Of a stretch of 64,000 nt of DNA, positions 13,976 to 26,124 are shown piece by piece. A program made the translations under genes and the position numbers. The DNA is from Nectonema munidae (lineage: Eukaryota; Nematomorpha; Nectonematoida; Nectonematidae), in NCBI GenBank assembly GCA_030549495.1, contig JAUIRK010000070.1, forward strand, positions 260,501 to 324,500. Reading direction: 5' to 3'. The notes under the pieces are model-generated. The model made no database searches and had not been told where the DNA came from. It was given only the letters and a program-made list of their open reading frames with translations. How positions within the stretch are numbered: position 1 is the first letter of the stretch; every line of letters begins with the position of its first letter.

Positions 13976-15965
13976 ATTTTACTATGAAATATTTTAACTT
14001 TAACTATTAAATAAACTCAAAAACACCAATATTTAGTTTTGTAATTTTTAAAGCTTTAAAAAACCTCATTTAAACTTAAATTTTTTTAACTTATAAATTG
14101 CAATTTAATAATTAACATTTTTCATGCTACAATTTAATATGTTGTAGGGCTAAATATTTTTAAAATGTTTGTACCTTCTTATTGCATTGACAAGATAAAT
14201 GAAAAAACCTATAGTTTTCAAATAGAAAACAACTTCATAAAAACAGCTTTTATGTGAGGTCAGTCAACTTTTATCTAGTTCCAAAAAATGCCAATAATAA
14301 TTAACATGATGAGTTTATATACTTTTTTCAATATTTCATATTAACAAAGGTAGAATATAGTTTTTTCCATTTAAAAATGTCATAGTTAAAGAACACTGTC
14401 GAAAATAAATATATATATATTTACTTTTTAGGGGTCAGCATAGGTCAGTATAATGTTTTTCTATTGCATTTTAAATTACTTTTTGAAGTGAAAAGTGTTA
14501 AGCGAATCTAAAAGTTGGGCTGATTAATCGTACTGCACTTTTATTTCGAAACAATTTTTATTTAGTTTAGATACCACTTTTCTGATTTTTAACGAAAGGC
14601 ATTCGTTATATTTATACCGACAATGTGGGATAAAGAAATCACAACCAAATTTATTTTAAATATAAATAATATTGAAAAGTTGCATCACATGCTATTTTCA
14701 AATAACATATAATACTTCATTATTATAGTTCGACATATATATGTGATCATAACGCAGCCTGTTTATTTATTTTTGTGAAAGGCGGAGGGGTGTTTTAGGT
14801 TAACCCATTTAAGACCAAGCAAAGCAGACGATATTTAAAAAAACGCAGGAGATTTATTTTAAAAAATTTTAAAAAAAAAAAAAAAAAGAAAATAATTTTT
14901 TTTCCAAAAAAAAAAAATGGGGGGTAAGGGGGGGACGCAAGTGGATATCGCAATTCAGTGCATGCATTTTATCCCATCTTATCGTGAGTTATGGTTATCA
15001 AATTGGTAAACCTGTGTTTGCAAGTTTTCAACAGAGTTTTTATATTGCTTATAACTTTTAAATTTTTCGAACATGCATCATATCAAATTGATGCATATTC
15101 CATGGATTTCATTACCCTTGTAATTACAAATAAAAATGGAATTTTTTTTATAATTTTATATTTTTCAGTTTTCTTCGTAATTAGCAGATGAGAGGTGCAT
15201 ATTTTTTACATTTACTAATTTTGAACTTTAACGCTTGTTACATTTTGAGAAATTTTTACCTTTTATCTGTAACAATTTTAAACACAATTATAAAACCACT
15301 CTACTATCAGAACATAAATTTGTTTGTACATTTTTAAAAAATAATTTTAGTTTTCTATAAATTAACCTTCGTTTTTATTTTACTTATAACCGTTGAATTA
15401 TTCGCCAAAATTTTAAGTGCGGGTTTAATTTACCCTTTGATTCCTCAAAAAATAACGATTTTGGATTGCGCTTTGATAAGTTCACTGAAAAAAAATGAAA
15501 AGAGAAAAAGATGTGTTTTACTTAGTTTTTCTCAATAATAATTAACCTCATAAATTTATATTCTCTTTTTCATTATAAACAACTCTCCTACAAAAAACTA
15601 AATTTATTTTTAGATGTTTAAAAAATAATTTTAATTTTCGGTTCTCACACACACCCCACATAAATATTGAAGAAATATTTTTCTGTATAAAGTTTTAGGA
15701 AACTCTTCTTTATTATGTAATAAATATTCTCATAACCTGTACGGTTGAACGCGGGTGTTCAACTTCCTCTCCAATCTGTATACTACGATGGTTCCATAGT
15801 AAGATTTTTTGGGGTATAAAATGTTAATCTACTTTATTCCGTTAGTACTTTCATGTGGTGTAGGTGAAATGACCTCAAATTCACTTCCCCGTACTTGAAC
15901 TCAAAATTTCACCTAACATTTTTTTCCGACGAGATGTTAAAATAATTTTTTTTTAATTTTTTCAT
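13976..15965. other. No gene recognised
   Basis: AT-rich. Holds A-runs and a G-run near 14,865-14,935. A lone TTAACCCATTTAAG at about 14,801 looks like a piggyBac-type end but has no partner. Open frames here have no family resemblance. Confidence 0.5.
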
Positions 15966-16621
15966 TGGATTAAAGTACACTTATAAATAAAATATTTTCT
16001 GAAAAAAAAATTCATTTAATTTTTTTTAAAAAAAGTGTTTGTCCAAAATAATTTGACATATTTAACGCGATTTTTTAATTAAAATAAATTAATTTTTTTC
16101 TAATTTTTGCATTAACTTATTCAAAATCGCTTACATTTTATTTAAACATTTTAAAAAATATTCATTTTTGGTATATTTTTTTTGATTTTAACAATTTTTT
16201 AAAAATTTTTGTGTTTACAACTTTCAATTTTAAAAGAAAACTTAAAGGGAGAAATTTTTTTAAAAACGTTTTAAACCTTACCTAACAAGAACTTCCTTTT
16301 ACCCGCATTTTGCATGTTGTTTTGTTTTTGAAAAAATTTCTAAAAATTTTTTATAAGCCTTTGAACAATATGCATAATTTTCCTATTTTCACTATATTTT
16401 AGCGTGTAAAATTGATGATTACATATTTTTTCCAATTTTTTTGCATATTTATAAAATATACCTAAACATAATACGTTGTAAAAAGTTTATTTTATAAAAA
16501 AATAATTTTATTTTAATTAAAAAAAATCGCGTTAAATATGTCAAATTTTTTTGGACAAAAACTTTTTTTTAAATTTTTTTTTCAGAAAATATTTTAGTTA
16601 TAAGTGTATTTTAATTGCCTT
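15966..16621. mobile_element. Large-inverted-repeat (foldback/MITE-like) element
   Basis: The left arm (about 15,966-16,092) and the reverse complement of the right arm (about 16,497-16,621) align over about 120 bp. Both read TACACTTATAA(A/C)TAAAATA, then TTTTCTGAAAAAAAAA, then TTTGTCCAAAA, then TTTGACATATTTAACGCG. About 400 bp of AT-rich, non-coding DNA separates them. No clear target duplication. Confidence 0.75.
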
Positions 16622-17740
16622 ACTTTTGCAACGAACTCTTCTAAATTTGTTGTGCTTATACAAATTCCATTGCTCATGGTTAGTGTCTTCAAGCGGCTGA
16701 GTGGCCTTTGATTCTGACCTTCAAAAGTTACTTCTTTTTAAAAAAAATTTTTACCGTGTTTTCTCTTGGACTACACTCATGAAAGTGTGTCCTTCCAAAT
16801 TTCACTTTTTGCTTTTAATCAATTTTAAGTACTCGTAACATTTTTGTAAATAAAGTTATTATTATATATTAGATAACACGCACGTGAATACTCATTGAGA
16901 AAGACCAGTTATACTCAGTTAAATATTTCACAAACATTTAGTTCTTTTAACTTCATGATTTTCAAATTTTTTTAGAATATCAGAAATATGTTAATACCAA
17001 ATTTTGAGTTAAATATAAATATAGTATATTGTTTTTTATTTATTATTTTTCCAACATATTAAAATAAATGGTGTACTGATAATTTAAAATTTTGTAGAAT
17101 ATATTTTGAAAAGCAGAAAATTTCATAGCAACGAAAATTTTATTATCTTCTATATAAACTTGTCTTTTTGAAATTTTACAATTACTCAAAATAAGGTCTT
17201 AGATATAATCAATGCTTAAATTTTATTAGAAATTTTTGAATAGATAAAAATTAAATTTCATATTCAAATTCAGTTTAAGATTTGCAAAAGTTGCATGGTG
17301 TGGAATACACCATGATTACTAAAGATGATTTTAACATATGGTTAGCTTTAATAATAATTCCCTACTAACATATAACTGAATCAAAATGTTGAATAAAGCA
17401 AGAACTAATTCTACTCATCATGCATGTTTTTACGCGACAATATATAAATGTATACATTTTATTATAGTCCAATCTGTATTGGCGCTCTCACCCCCTGTAC
17501 TTGGAGTCTGGCGACAGAGCTGTATATAATCTATCACTTATCTTATAAATTAAAACATATTCAATGGATTGGCACATTCACCCAAATGTCGTATTAAACA
17601 AATTGTCTTATTCCACCAATTTTCGTAAATCCTTGAAAGAGTCCATGATAGTTCAAAACGATCATTCAATTATTTCCACCTCAAGGTATAATCGCACACG
17701 GTGATCTCTCATCATTTGCAATAATTATGCTTTACTTGCA
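16622..17740. other. No gene recognised
   Basis: AT-rich intergenic sequence; a short GC-richer stretch at 17,470-17,520 has no coding frame I can support. Confidence 0.5.
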
Positions 17741-17760
17741 ATCTTATCCTTGAGACGTTA
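17741..17760 (+). promoter_or_regulatory. Conserved upstream block before the broken Cys-rich copy
   Basis: ATCTTATCCTTGAGACGTTA, identical to the block upstream of member 2 (19,641-19,660, opposite strand) and close to that of member 1. A CTGATTGG...TGGACA segment follows at about 17,808-17,827. The TATA-bearing part seen in the intact genes is not visible here. Confidence 0.65.
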
Positions 17761-17841
17761 CTCAAAGAAATGATCGAATTAGCTCCCGTCTTTAAATTCG
17801 TCTTTGGCTGATTGGTTCCCCTGGACACTCCTTCACTTTAA

Positions 17842-18159
17842 ATGTTTATTGCTTTTATTTTCTTGTCCTTGATTTCTGCTTGCGATTTTCTCACAACCAG
17901 TTTATTCAATGAGTCAAACGAACTGGTGCAAATGTGCATGAAGAACAGCCACCCCGAGCTTCTGTCTCTCATGGCAGGAAGCCCCGCTTTATCATCGCGG
18001 CTCCCGACATCAACTGGTAACATTTCGTGCATCCTTCGCGAATTTTATTTCAACATTTGTCTTTTAGCTTCATTGTGTGCAAAGTGAGCCGCTACGGACA
18101 CATAACGGCGGAGAAACACTGCTGCAGCCCTGGTACCGACCTCAACGAGCACTCCGTCA
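17842..18159 (+). pseudogene. Broken, truncated copy of the Cys-rich secreted family
   Basis: Carries a signal-peptide exon 1 (MFIAFIFLSLISACDFL, then NELVQMCMKNSHP), a 51-base intron very like that of member 1, and the first ~30 codons of exon 2. Homology then stops abruptly at about 18,159. The reading frame is also disrupted at least once, so it is not expected to make the family protein. It lies tail-to-tail with member 2. Confidence 0.85.
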
Positions 18160-18590
18160 TAAAAAAAACCTATATTTTTGGTATTTGTTAAGTAAACACT
18201 ATTTAGACGTATAGCAACTTTTTATCAAATATCAGAATACATGAATAGCATGACTTTAGCTTGTTTCATTCAAATATGTTTGGATTTATCATTCCAACTA
18301 CTACGCGGGCAGTCTCTATCTATATCTTATGTAAAAATAAGGATAACATCTGATTGAATGAAACATATGCCCTCTTAGTAGAGTTCTCGTCATAAAGTGC
18401 CAATGATCTGATAAGAGTAACCTTTCATGCTATGCATTCAGCAGCTGGGTTTTGCATTATATTATGATTATTTAGAAATTTTAAAATAGCGTAATAAAAT
18501 ATGGTATAATTTCTAATGAAAAAAGAGCTACCAAGAAAGGATCGTCATAGAATGAATAGCAAAATTATATGCTGTAACGAGAAAAGCCAT
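18160..18590. repeat. Non-coding insert between the inverted Cys-rich copies
   Basis: Begins where the broken copy loses homology. Its right part (18,492-18,577) matches the composite repeat at 1,180-1,250 at high identity. No coding potential. It may be the insertion that removed the rest of the broken copy. Confidence 0.55.
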
Positions 18591-18596
18591 TTTATT
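18591..18596 (-). other. Poly(A) signal of Cys-rich gene 2
   Basis: AATAAA on the minus strand, 27 bases beyond the stop codon. Confidence 0.65.
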
Positions 18597-18623
18597 ATGT
18601 GAGTGAAAAAAAGGATTTCGAAA

Positions 18624-19482
18624 TCAGTGCACAAGTTCTTGAGGAACACGCAAAATTACGCAACACTGCCTGGTGTTTGTGTCTGTTTGGAAGCGCATTG
18701 ATCTGCCGATCAAACTTTCCAAGTCCAACTTAAGAGAGAGTCTAATCGTCTTTATTTCGCTACGCTTGACTTCCCTTTCAATGCGAAGCTTCTCCACTTT
18801 ATGCTTGATCAGGGCTTTCTTCACTTCGACCTCATCGTCGGCTTGAGGACACGTGTCGAAGACAAATTTCAACACTTCAATGATCGTTGTGTTTATGTTT
18901 TTAATGTTATCCAAATCAATCACGATTTCAACAGGGGAGTATTTTGTGAGTTGGAAGAAGGTGGCGAAAAACTTGCCACTATATAGATTCGAAGAACACC
19001 TTGCAGCTTCCGTTCCAGGATACAGCTCGGTGGGACACTTTTTCGGCAACTTCTTTAGCGTCAGCTTGTCCGTGATGCTCTTTGGGTTGCAGTACGCCTC
19101 GTTGTAGTGGAGTAGAGGATGGTGTTTGCAGCACTTTCGAATATTCTTGCAGAAGAAGGGCTTGACGGAGTGCTCGTTGAGGTCGGTACCAGGGCTGCAA
19201 CAGTGTTTCTCCGCCGTTATGTGTCCGTAGCGGCTCACTTTGCACACAATGAAGCTAAAAGACAAATGTTAAAATTAAAAAAATTCGCGAACGATGTACG
19301 AAACGTTACCAGTTGATGTCGGGAGCTGCGATGATAAAGCGGGGCTTCTTGCCATGAGAGAGAAGATCGGGATGACTGTTCTCCATGCACATTTGAACGA
19401 GTTCGTTGGATTCGCCTGATAAACTCTCTCCCAGAAAATCGCAAGTACAAATAAGGGAAAAGAAAATTAAAACGAGAAGCAT
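18624..19482 (-). CDS. Secreted cysteine-rich protein, family member 2
   Basis: Exons 19482-19310 and 19254-18624, 267 residues. Signal peptide MLLVLIFFSLICTCDFLG, then NELVQMCMENSHP. The TG|C cysteine codon is split by a 55-bp intron. The first 76 residues of exon 2 (FIVCKVSRYG through KKCPTE) are identical to member 1. After the YPGTE motif the two diverge: member 2 has RCSSNLYSGKFFATFFQLTKYSPVEIVIDL, shown here as two stretches RCSSNLYSGKFFATFF and QLTKYSPVEIVIDL, then a shorter linker, and ends RQCCVILRVPQELVH. An N-glycosylation-type NTT is present in the C-terminal half. Function unknown. The abrupt switch from identity to divergence suggests gene conversion or recent duplication with selection on the C-terminal domain. 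Confidence 0.87.
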
Positions 19483-19537
19483 TCTGACGAAATAAGAGAG
19501 AAGCAAGTTTAAGTGCATCTGTCGCATCTGCAAGCTC

Positions 19538-19660
19538 TTTTATACTCACGCTTGCATGGCAGAAATTTAGCATGTCCACGGGTGTCAATCAGAGAAGGAC
19601 AAGTTTCAAGGTTCTAGCTGATTGAATTGTTTACTTCAATAACGTCTCAAGGATAAGATT
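19538..19660 (-). promoter_or_regulatory. Promoter of Cys-rich gene 2
   Basis: TATAAAA at 19544-19538 (minus) within GTGAGTATAAAAGAGC, 56 bases from the ATG. CATGTCCACGGGTGTCAATCA lies at about 19,569-19,589 (plus-strand reading, with a CCAAT-like core), and AACGTCTCAAGGATAAGATT at 19,641-19,660. The order and spacing match the promoter of member 1. Confidence 0.75.
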
Positions 19661-21169
19661 GCGGTACACGCTAACGGTCAAACCATCATTTCACTTTATT
19701 AAAATGGAATAATCATTATTATTCACTTTCAGTGACTGAGAGAGTATGTACCATCATGTGTGAAAATCCTTCAGATGGGAGTGAATGATCTTTTTGTGCT
19801 GTCACTGACTTTTCCACCTAAGTTATCTAACAGATCGAATTTGTAAATTTTAGTAATGATTTCTAGCAGTTTCCAAAAACATTTGAAAAGCGTAAAAAAT
19901 TTAACCGTATCAACAAGTATTTAATTATTAAGATTAATCATCTTTAATGATATTATAAATTTATATACATGATAAATGATATTTTAGTTCATATTTTCAT
20001 GATTGTTTAAATATAGCTTACCTGAAAACAATCGCTCTTTTCATTGTTTATTCCCATTTTGGGTTTATCATTTAATTTTTACTATGTGAAATCAAATTGT
20101 ATGTTTTAAAATTTTTATAAAAATATCCTCCCATCTCATAGCCATTTACAATATGACTTGTTTATGTTTTCTTATAATTTTAAATCAGATGTACTAAATA
20201 CTTTCGTAATTTTCATATATATTTAGACTAGTATCACTTACTATAAAAATAGTACCGTGCACTAAGCAGAATAGTGCATCTCACTTAGGAGGTTGGTAGG
20301 CCAAACGAAAGTAACCTTTTTTGTCCATCATTCATTCGACTTTTCAATTTGCAAAAATTGCTATCCCCTGATAATTCAACATTTGCACCTGGATGATGAA
20401 TAACTTCAAACTTCATAACAATATCCCTGGTTCATGTAATCAAATTTCGATCATATCGTTTTCCAATTATTTCAGTTAGGATAAAGTTTCTAAATAATAA
20501 TTAAAGAAGGATAATATGAAGTTTAAAAGCTTTATTAAAAAAAGCAGAAAGAAAAGTCAAAGAAAAAATGAATTTAAATTTCCTGATTTCCATTTCTGTG
20601 TTTATTTTGAATAAAACAGGAAACATACTTTTTTTTAACACATGAGGGATATGCCAATTAAATATATATATACGTAGAAGCAAATAATATATTGAATAAA
20701 TTTAAAAACAATTTGAACAGCATACAAAGATATCTCTCATCAAGGTAAAGAGAAAAAGATTTTTTTCAATTAGAAAAGGTTTCATGCTGTTCACAATATG
20801 TTTGTCATAATCTCCATTTTATTGATAGCATAAAAAATTTGAAGAGACTGGGATGCCAAATAATGTTAGAAGTAATTTGAGATCTTAAAAAAACTTAAAT
20901 AAAAAATAAGAATAAAAAAATTTCATACATTTTTTGAATTTTTTATTGGATTCTTCTTTGTATTCCAGTAGAATTTTTTCACAGTGACGATCAGTGATTT
21001 TGTTACTTTTGCACAACTTAAATATTGTTTATTAGTGCCTAATTAATTAAATTTAATTAATTAATTAAATTAAAAAATTAATTGTACAAAATTGACAGAA
21101 ATATATCCCTTCTAATTTAGTGACTTTTCCTAAAATCGCTAGCTGCATCTTTTGATACCATTTTAACGG
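19661..21169. other. No gene recognised
   Basis: AT-rich, including an AATTAATT palindromic stretch near 21,040-21,085. Open frames here are short and unlike any family I know. Confidence 0.5.
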
Positions 21170-21399
21170 TAGTTGTATAACCCTCTCATGTCAAAAACAG
21201 TCAATCAAAAACAAAAATTAACATTTTCAACAAAATTTTGGCATTATCTGTACTTAACCTTATAACTTAGGGTCTATATTATATACTACCTTGAAAATTT
21301 ATAATTATATACAGTTTTGAACGCATAACACTTTATATATTTAATTTTTTCAATAATTATGGCTACTTTTTAGAAAATGTCAATCAAAATTTTACTTGA

Positions 21400-22190
21400 T
21401 CAGAAATATATCTAATAAATTCCTTCAAATTTAACATAAAATATATGTTTTTATACTAAATCGGCCATTCTGGTTTCATTTCTGGACTCATTTTTACATT
21501 CAGGATTTGAAAATACCTATAAGTATCAATCAAATTTGCGGTTTAGTTCTAAAATTTGTCTCCAAAAATATTGATTCAAACTTTACATGAAATTTATGTT
21601 TTTATACCTGATCTATGCTAGTTTCATTTCTGGACTCAGTTTTCGCATTCAGAGGTTTTAAAATATCTGTCAGTGTCAATCAAATCTGCGATTTACGCCT
21701 GAAACTTATCTCTAAAAATATTATCTCTAATTTTACATGAAATATATGATTTTATAACAAATCAATAATGTTAGTTTTATTTCTGAAATAAATTTTTGCA
21801 TTTAGAATTTTTATAATGTCTGGAAGTGTCAATCAAATGTTAGATTTATATCTAATGTCTACAGAAATATTTTTAAAATTTAAATAAAATATCTGTTTTT
21901 ATACCAAATGGAAGATGCTGATTTCATTTTTAGACTCAGCTTTAGCATTTATGGTTTTAAAATATCAGAAAACTTCAATCAGATTTGCGGTTTACTTCTA
22001 GATACTGTCTTCAAAAATATTTTCAAAAAATAAAATATCAGTTTTTATACCAAATCAACTATGCCTATTTTATTTCTATACTCTATTTGGGTTAATATGA
22101 TTTAAAATATCTGGAAGTGGCAATTGAATTAGTGATGTATGCCTGAAAATCAATTCTGTAAAAAAATTTTAAAAATCTTTATATTTTAGT
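21400..22190. repeat. Composite repeat copy 2: ~145-bp tandem array B, five or more units
   Basis: The phrase ATATGTTTTTATACCAAAT and variants recurs at about 21,452, 21,598, 21,742, 21,892 and 22,033 (periods 141-150 bp). Each unit also has TTTCATTTCTGGACTCA and AGTGTCAATCAAATTTGCG. Homologous to 500-770. Confidence 0.85.
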
Positions 22191-22429
22191 TATATGGTAA
22201 AAATATAATATAAAAAAATATGTATCTTGACTAAATGGAAGATCTAACATCTTCTAATGAACTAGCAAGTGGTGTAAGGATCTGATATCGAGAGCTTCAA
22301 AAAAGATTTTAATCGCAAAAAAGAAGTTCATCTTTAACAAATGAAAAATATTTAAACCTATACCTTATCATCTAGGATTACAATGATCATATAACTAAGA
22401 AAGATAGGACATCTAAAGATTTAGAAGAA

Positions 22430-22683
22430 ATCAGATGCTTGAAAATGGGTATATATGTCAAAAAAAACTTTATATAATTATTTAGATAAATAGTTTCTTT
22501 TTGAGATGGGCTGTCACATTTAGATCAATTTTTTTGACAGGTTTGATCACCACTGAATTCAGCATGCTTGAAAATGGGTATATATGTGAAAAAAAACTTT
22601 ATATAATAAAAAGTTTTTATTTAAATAAAAAGTTTTTTTTGAGATGAGCTGGCAAATATTAATCAATTTTTTATTGTCATCAC
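22430..22683. repeat. Composite repeat copy 2: ~146-bp array A, left of the hAT insertion
   Basis: Two units with GCTTGAAAATGGGTATATAT and GGGCTGTCACATTTAGATCA, homologous to 1,425-1,960. Interrupted by the hAT that starts at 22,684; continues at 26,117. Confidence 0.8.
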
Positions 22684-25600
22684 CAAGGGCGTAGGAACCA
22701 TGGGGATAGGAGGGGATGTATCCCCTCCACCTTGGAAAAGAATGCAAATTATCCCCCCCAGGTTTAGTGTAGGTAATTTTATATATAGTAATTAAAAATT
22801 TAATATCATATGTAATGTCAGTGAATATTTTTTACCGTATACTTGACACCTGATTCAAAGAGTCAAAGACTAACATGCACACTTAATGATATAACTATAT
22901 CTGTTTGTGAAAGTTTAAATCATGTGGTATGCTTAGATGTGTGTCTGTCTATGCTATATCAAACTACGATGTGCTTGCAGGCCATGATGATTCTAGTCTG
23001 TACATAACTACTATAAAAAGATATTTTTTTATGTAGTATGCGCATTGATCTTGTACACATCTTTGAATACATGCTATCATGATTGAGTATCATGCATGCC
23101 ATCATGTTTGATTTTTAGGCCTCATTCCACATGATATGCTAATACAAGCCAGTATAAAACTAGTTTGTTGTTGCAGCTATGCAATGGCTCATTTTTGATT
23201 TATATCTTTATTGCTGCATCAACAACAAATATAAAGACGTCAAAAAGTTAAGGTCTTTGATAAAAAAAACAGTTTTTAAAATCATGCAAAAAACTTTGAT
23301 TGGATTTTGTAGTTGTGACGCTTGTTAATCAAACAGTTATTGTATGTGAGAGATTGTCTCTTTTCTACTGTTGATAGTCTTCTCTCTGTTCCTTGTCATT
23401 TTTTTGTTTAGTGGAAAAATTTAGTATTAACTTTACTACTGTCTTTTGTAATTTTTTTATTATTATTAATGTTAATTTTTTCAGAAAGTATAATAAATGT
23501 CTCAAAACAAAAAGTTTAAAGGAAACCCAATAACATCATTTTTTAAAGTTTTGGGAAATAACAATGAAACAGAAAATGTTCATGTTGAAAATGAAAACGG
23601 TGATAAAAGTGCAGGTATATAATAAAAAAATTAAAAAAACTTAATAAAAGGCCTTTATAAAGCAAAGTTTCTCTAGCATGTCTGAAAATTTTCAAGGTCC
23701 TTGTCATCCAAACACTTCAATTATTCCACCTAGACTCACTTCTTCTCAGAAGGTTTTTTTTCAGGAAAAATGGTTTAGCTTATATCCATGGTTGCATTAC
23801 GATTTGAAAAGTCAAATTTTTTTTTGTTTTTATTGTGTCGTGGCAGAAAAAGAAGGGGCCTTGAAAACTGTAAAAAATAAAGAAATGGCTTTCATCGTAG
23901 AAGGCTTTTGTAATTGGAAAAAGGCTACAGCAAAGTTTGATGTTCATCAAAGGTCCGAATGCCACAAGGTTGCTATAACATACAAAGTCTTGAAGCCATC
24001 AGAAAAAATAAACAATTTGATTGATTCTACAACAACCAAACAACAAAAACAAGCATGGAAAAACTTGTTAGATATTTTTAAATGCATTCGTTTTTTATTG
24101 AGGCAAGGTCTCGCATTCAGAGGACACACCCCTGAGCAAGGAAATTTTTATCAACTTTTAAAGCTTTTCCGTAATCCTGACGATAAAAGTTCAACACTTG
24201 TTTCAAAAAGTTAAAAAAATTTTACCTCACCCACAATACAAGAAGAGATAATCAAGTTATTTAGCCTCGATATTTTAAAAAAACTTTCAGCTAGAATTGT
24301 TAAGAATGGCCCTTATGGAGTCAGAGTAGACGGTAAGTTTCTTTAAATTTTAAAAATATGAGTCAATTTTTAATCTTTCGCAGGAACTCAGGACATAAAT
24401 GGAACAGAACAAGAAGCTGTTTGCTTTCGTCATGTAAACAATGACTTGGAGGTTTTTGAAGATTTTGTTGGTCTTTACGAACTGTCAAACACATCAGGAG
24501 AAGCCATTTCAAATATGGTTTTAGATGTTATTGTTCGAAATTGTCTCTCAAAAAGTAACTTAAGAGCCCAAACATACGACGGAGCAGCCAATATGATGGG
24601 AAGGTATAAAGGCTGTCAGGCTAAAATTAAGGAAACCGGGGCAGTTGCCAATTTCCTGCGCCTCTCATGTTTCAAATTTGATAATGCAGCATTCAACTTC
24701 TGCTAGTGTGGATATTCGTGATGCAATTCAATGGGTTCACGAACTTGGCATAATTTTTAAAAGATCTGGAAAGTTTAAGGTGTTTTTATTTTTTTCATAT
24801 ATTTTTAATACTATTTTTTGAAATTCCGTTTCAGAACATTTTTAAATCTATAGCGAGCGACAGTTTAATAGAATGTATAGATGATAATGATTCTTCTCTC
24901 AACCTTGGATCGATAAGACTCTGCTTTGCAGACTATCAGCAATAATGTCTGTTAAAAACAATTATGAAATTGTTTTGAAAAGTTTGAAAGAAATGTCTTT
25001 GAGCAATAATAATTCTTATGGTACTTTAGGGTTTAAAACCAACGGCCTTTATAACCGTTTTTCCAAAGGAAAAACATTACTTGCTTTAGAAATGGTGATA
25101 AATCCTTTAATGCTTCTGGAAAAACTCAACTGATCAACTCAATCTGTTCAGACTGTTCTTTCAAGTAAGATTAAAATTATTTTCATAAATTTGCAACTTT
25201 CATATATTTTTTTCACAGATACTCTTCAAGATGTTAAAATTATAATTGACCAAATTTCTTCATGGAAATTCGATAATGAGTTTGGCATCATATACGAAAA
25301 TTCAGCCAAAGAAATTAGAAAATTTCAGTTAGAACCGTTAAATGTCAGACGGAAAAGAAAGAAGGAAATTGATTTATTAAGTGAAGATTCGAAGGATATT
25401 AAAGACTATTATAAGCAACAATATTTCAGCTTTTTAGATTCAATAATTTTGAAAATGAAAGAAATGTATGATACTTGCAAGCCTGATCTTTTTATATACA
25501 AAATTCTTGAGAACACTTTAAGTTCAGGAAAAATATCAAATTATGAAGTTTTAAGTCAATATCCAGAAATACATTTGGAAACTTTAAAAATAGAGCTTGC

Positions 25601-26116
25601 AATGTTTAAACGAAAGACAAACTCAAATAATCTTGAAGAGGCAAGAAAAAATGATCTAAACATGAATGAAGAAGTTCGTATGCTCTTTCCTCAAGTTTTT
25701 ATGTTGATCAAACTTTTGCTCGTATGCCCTGTTTCTTCGAGCCAATGTGAACGCAGCTTTAGTGCTCTCAGGAGATTAAAAACGAGGCTTAGAAACACTA
25801 TGAGTCAAGCAAGACTTAACTCTGTTGCTGTTTGTAACATACACCAAGGGCTTCTTGATGAAGTATCCATTGAATTACTTGCTGAGCAGTTTGCTAAATC
25901 AAATGAAAAAAGGCGTGATACTTTTGGTTTTTATGTCTATTTGTGCAACTGTTTTTTTATTATATAAAATGTAGTTTTTCCTCTTTTTCATTTTAAATAT
26001 AATAAATTTCTTAAATTTAAAGACTTACTATTGTACAAAAAAAATTTGCTTAAAAAACTTCAATATACTTTTATTATACCCCCCCCCCCCCGTTTTTTAG
26101 CTTTCCTACGCCACTG
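22684..26116 (+). mobile_element. hAT transposon with complete ends (ZMYM1/DUF4371-type)
   Basis: 3,433 bp flanked by a perfect 8-bp duplication GTCATCAC (22676-22683 and 26117-26124). Ends are CAAGGGCGTAGGAA and, inverted, CAGTGGCGTAGGAA. 8-bp duplications and CAG-like ends are the hAT hallmark. It sits inside tandem array A of the composite repeat, so it is younger than that array. A C-run lies just inside the right end. Confidence 0.93.
23497..25967 (+). pseudogene. hAT transposase gene, multi-exon, inactivated
   Basis: Starts MSQNKKFKGNPITSFFKVLG at 23497 and appears to run through introns (donor-like GTATAT after about 23,613, acceptor near 23,677). 23678-24214 has a TTF-type zinc finger (WFSLYPWLHYD...CFYC) and the DUF4371 motif GLAFRGHTPEQGNFYQLL. 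24446-24640 has LRAQTYDGAANMMG, the catalytic-core Asp motif. 25191-25967 has the C-terminal dimerisation region SSSQCERSFSALRRLKTRLR. Frame is lost near 24,213 and again near 24,640-24,660, where the family's Cys/His-Asn-Leu segment is expected, so it is not functional as read. Related to domesticated ZMYM1-like proteins in other animals. Confidence 0.85.
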
Positions 26117-26124
26117 GTCATCAC

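Noticed and set aside
14801-14830. TTAACCCATTTAAG as a piggyBac end
   Set aside because: No inverted partner within several kb.
21040-21085. AATTAATT palindrome as an origin or regulatory site
   Set aside because: Simple AT-rich low complexity, expected by chance in this composition.
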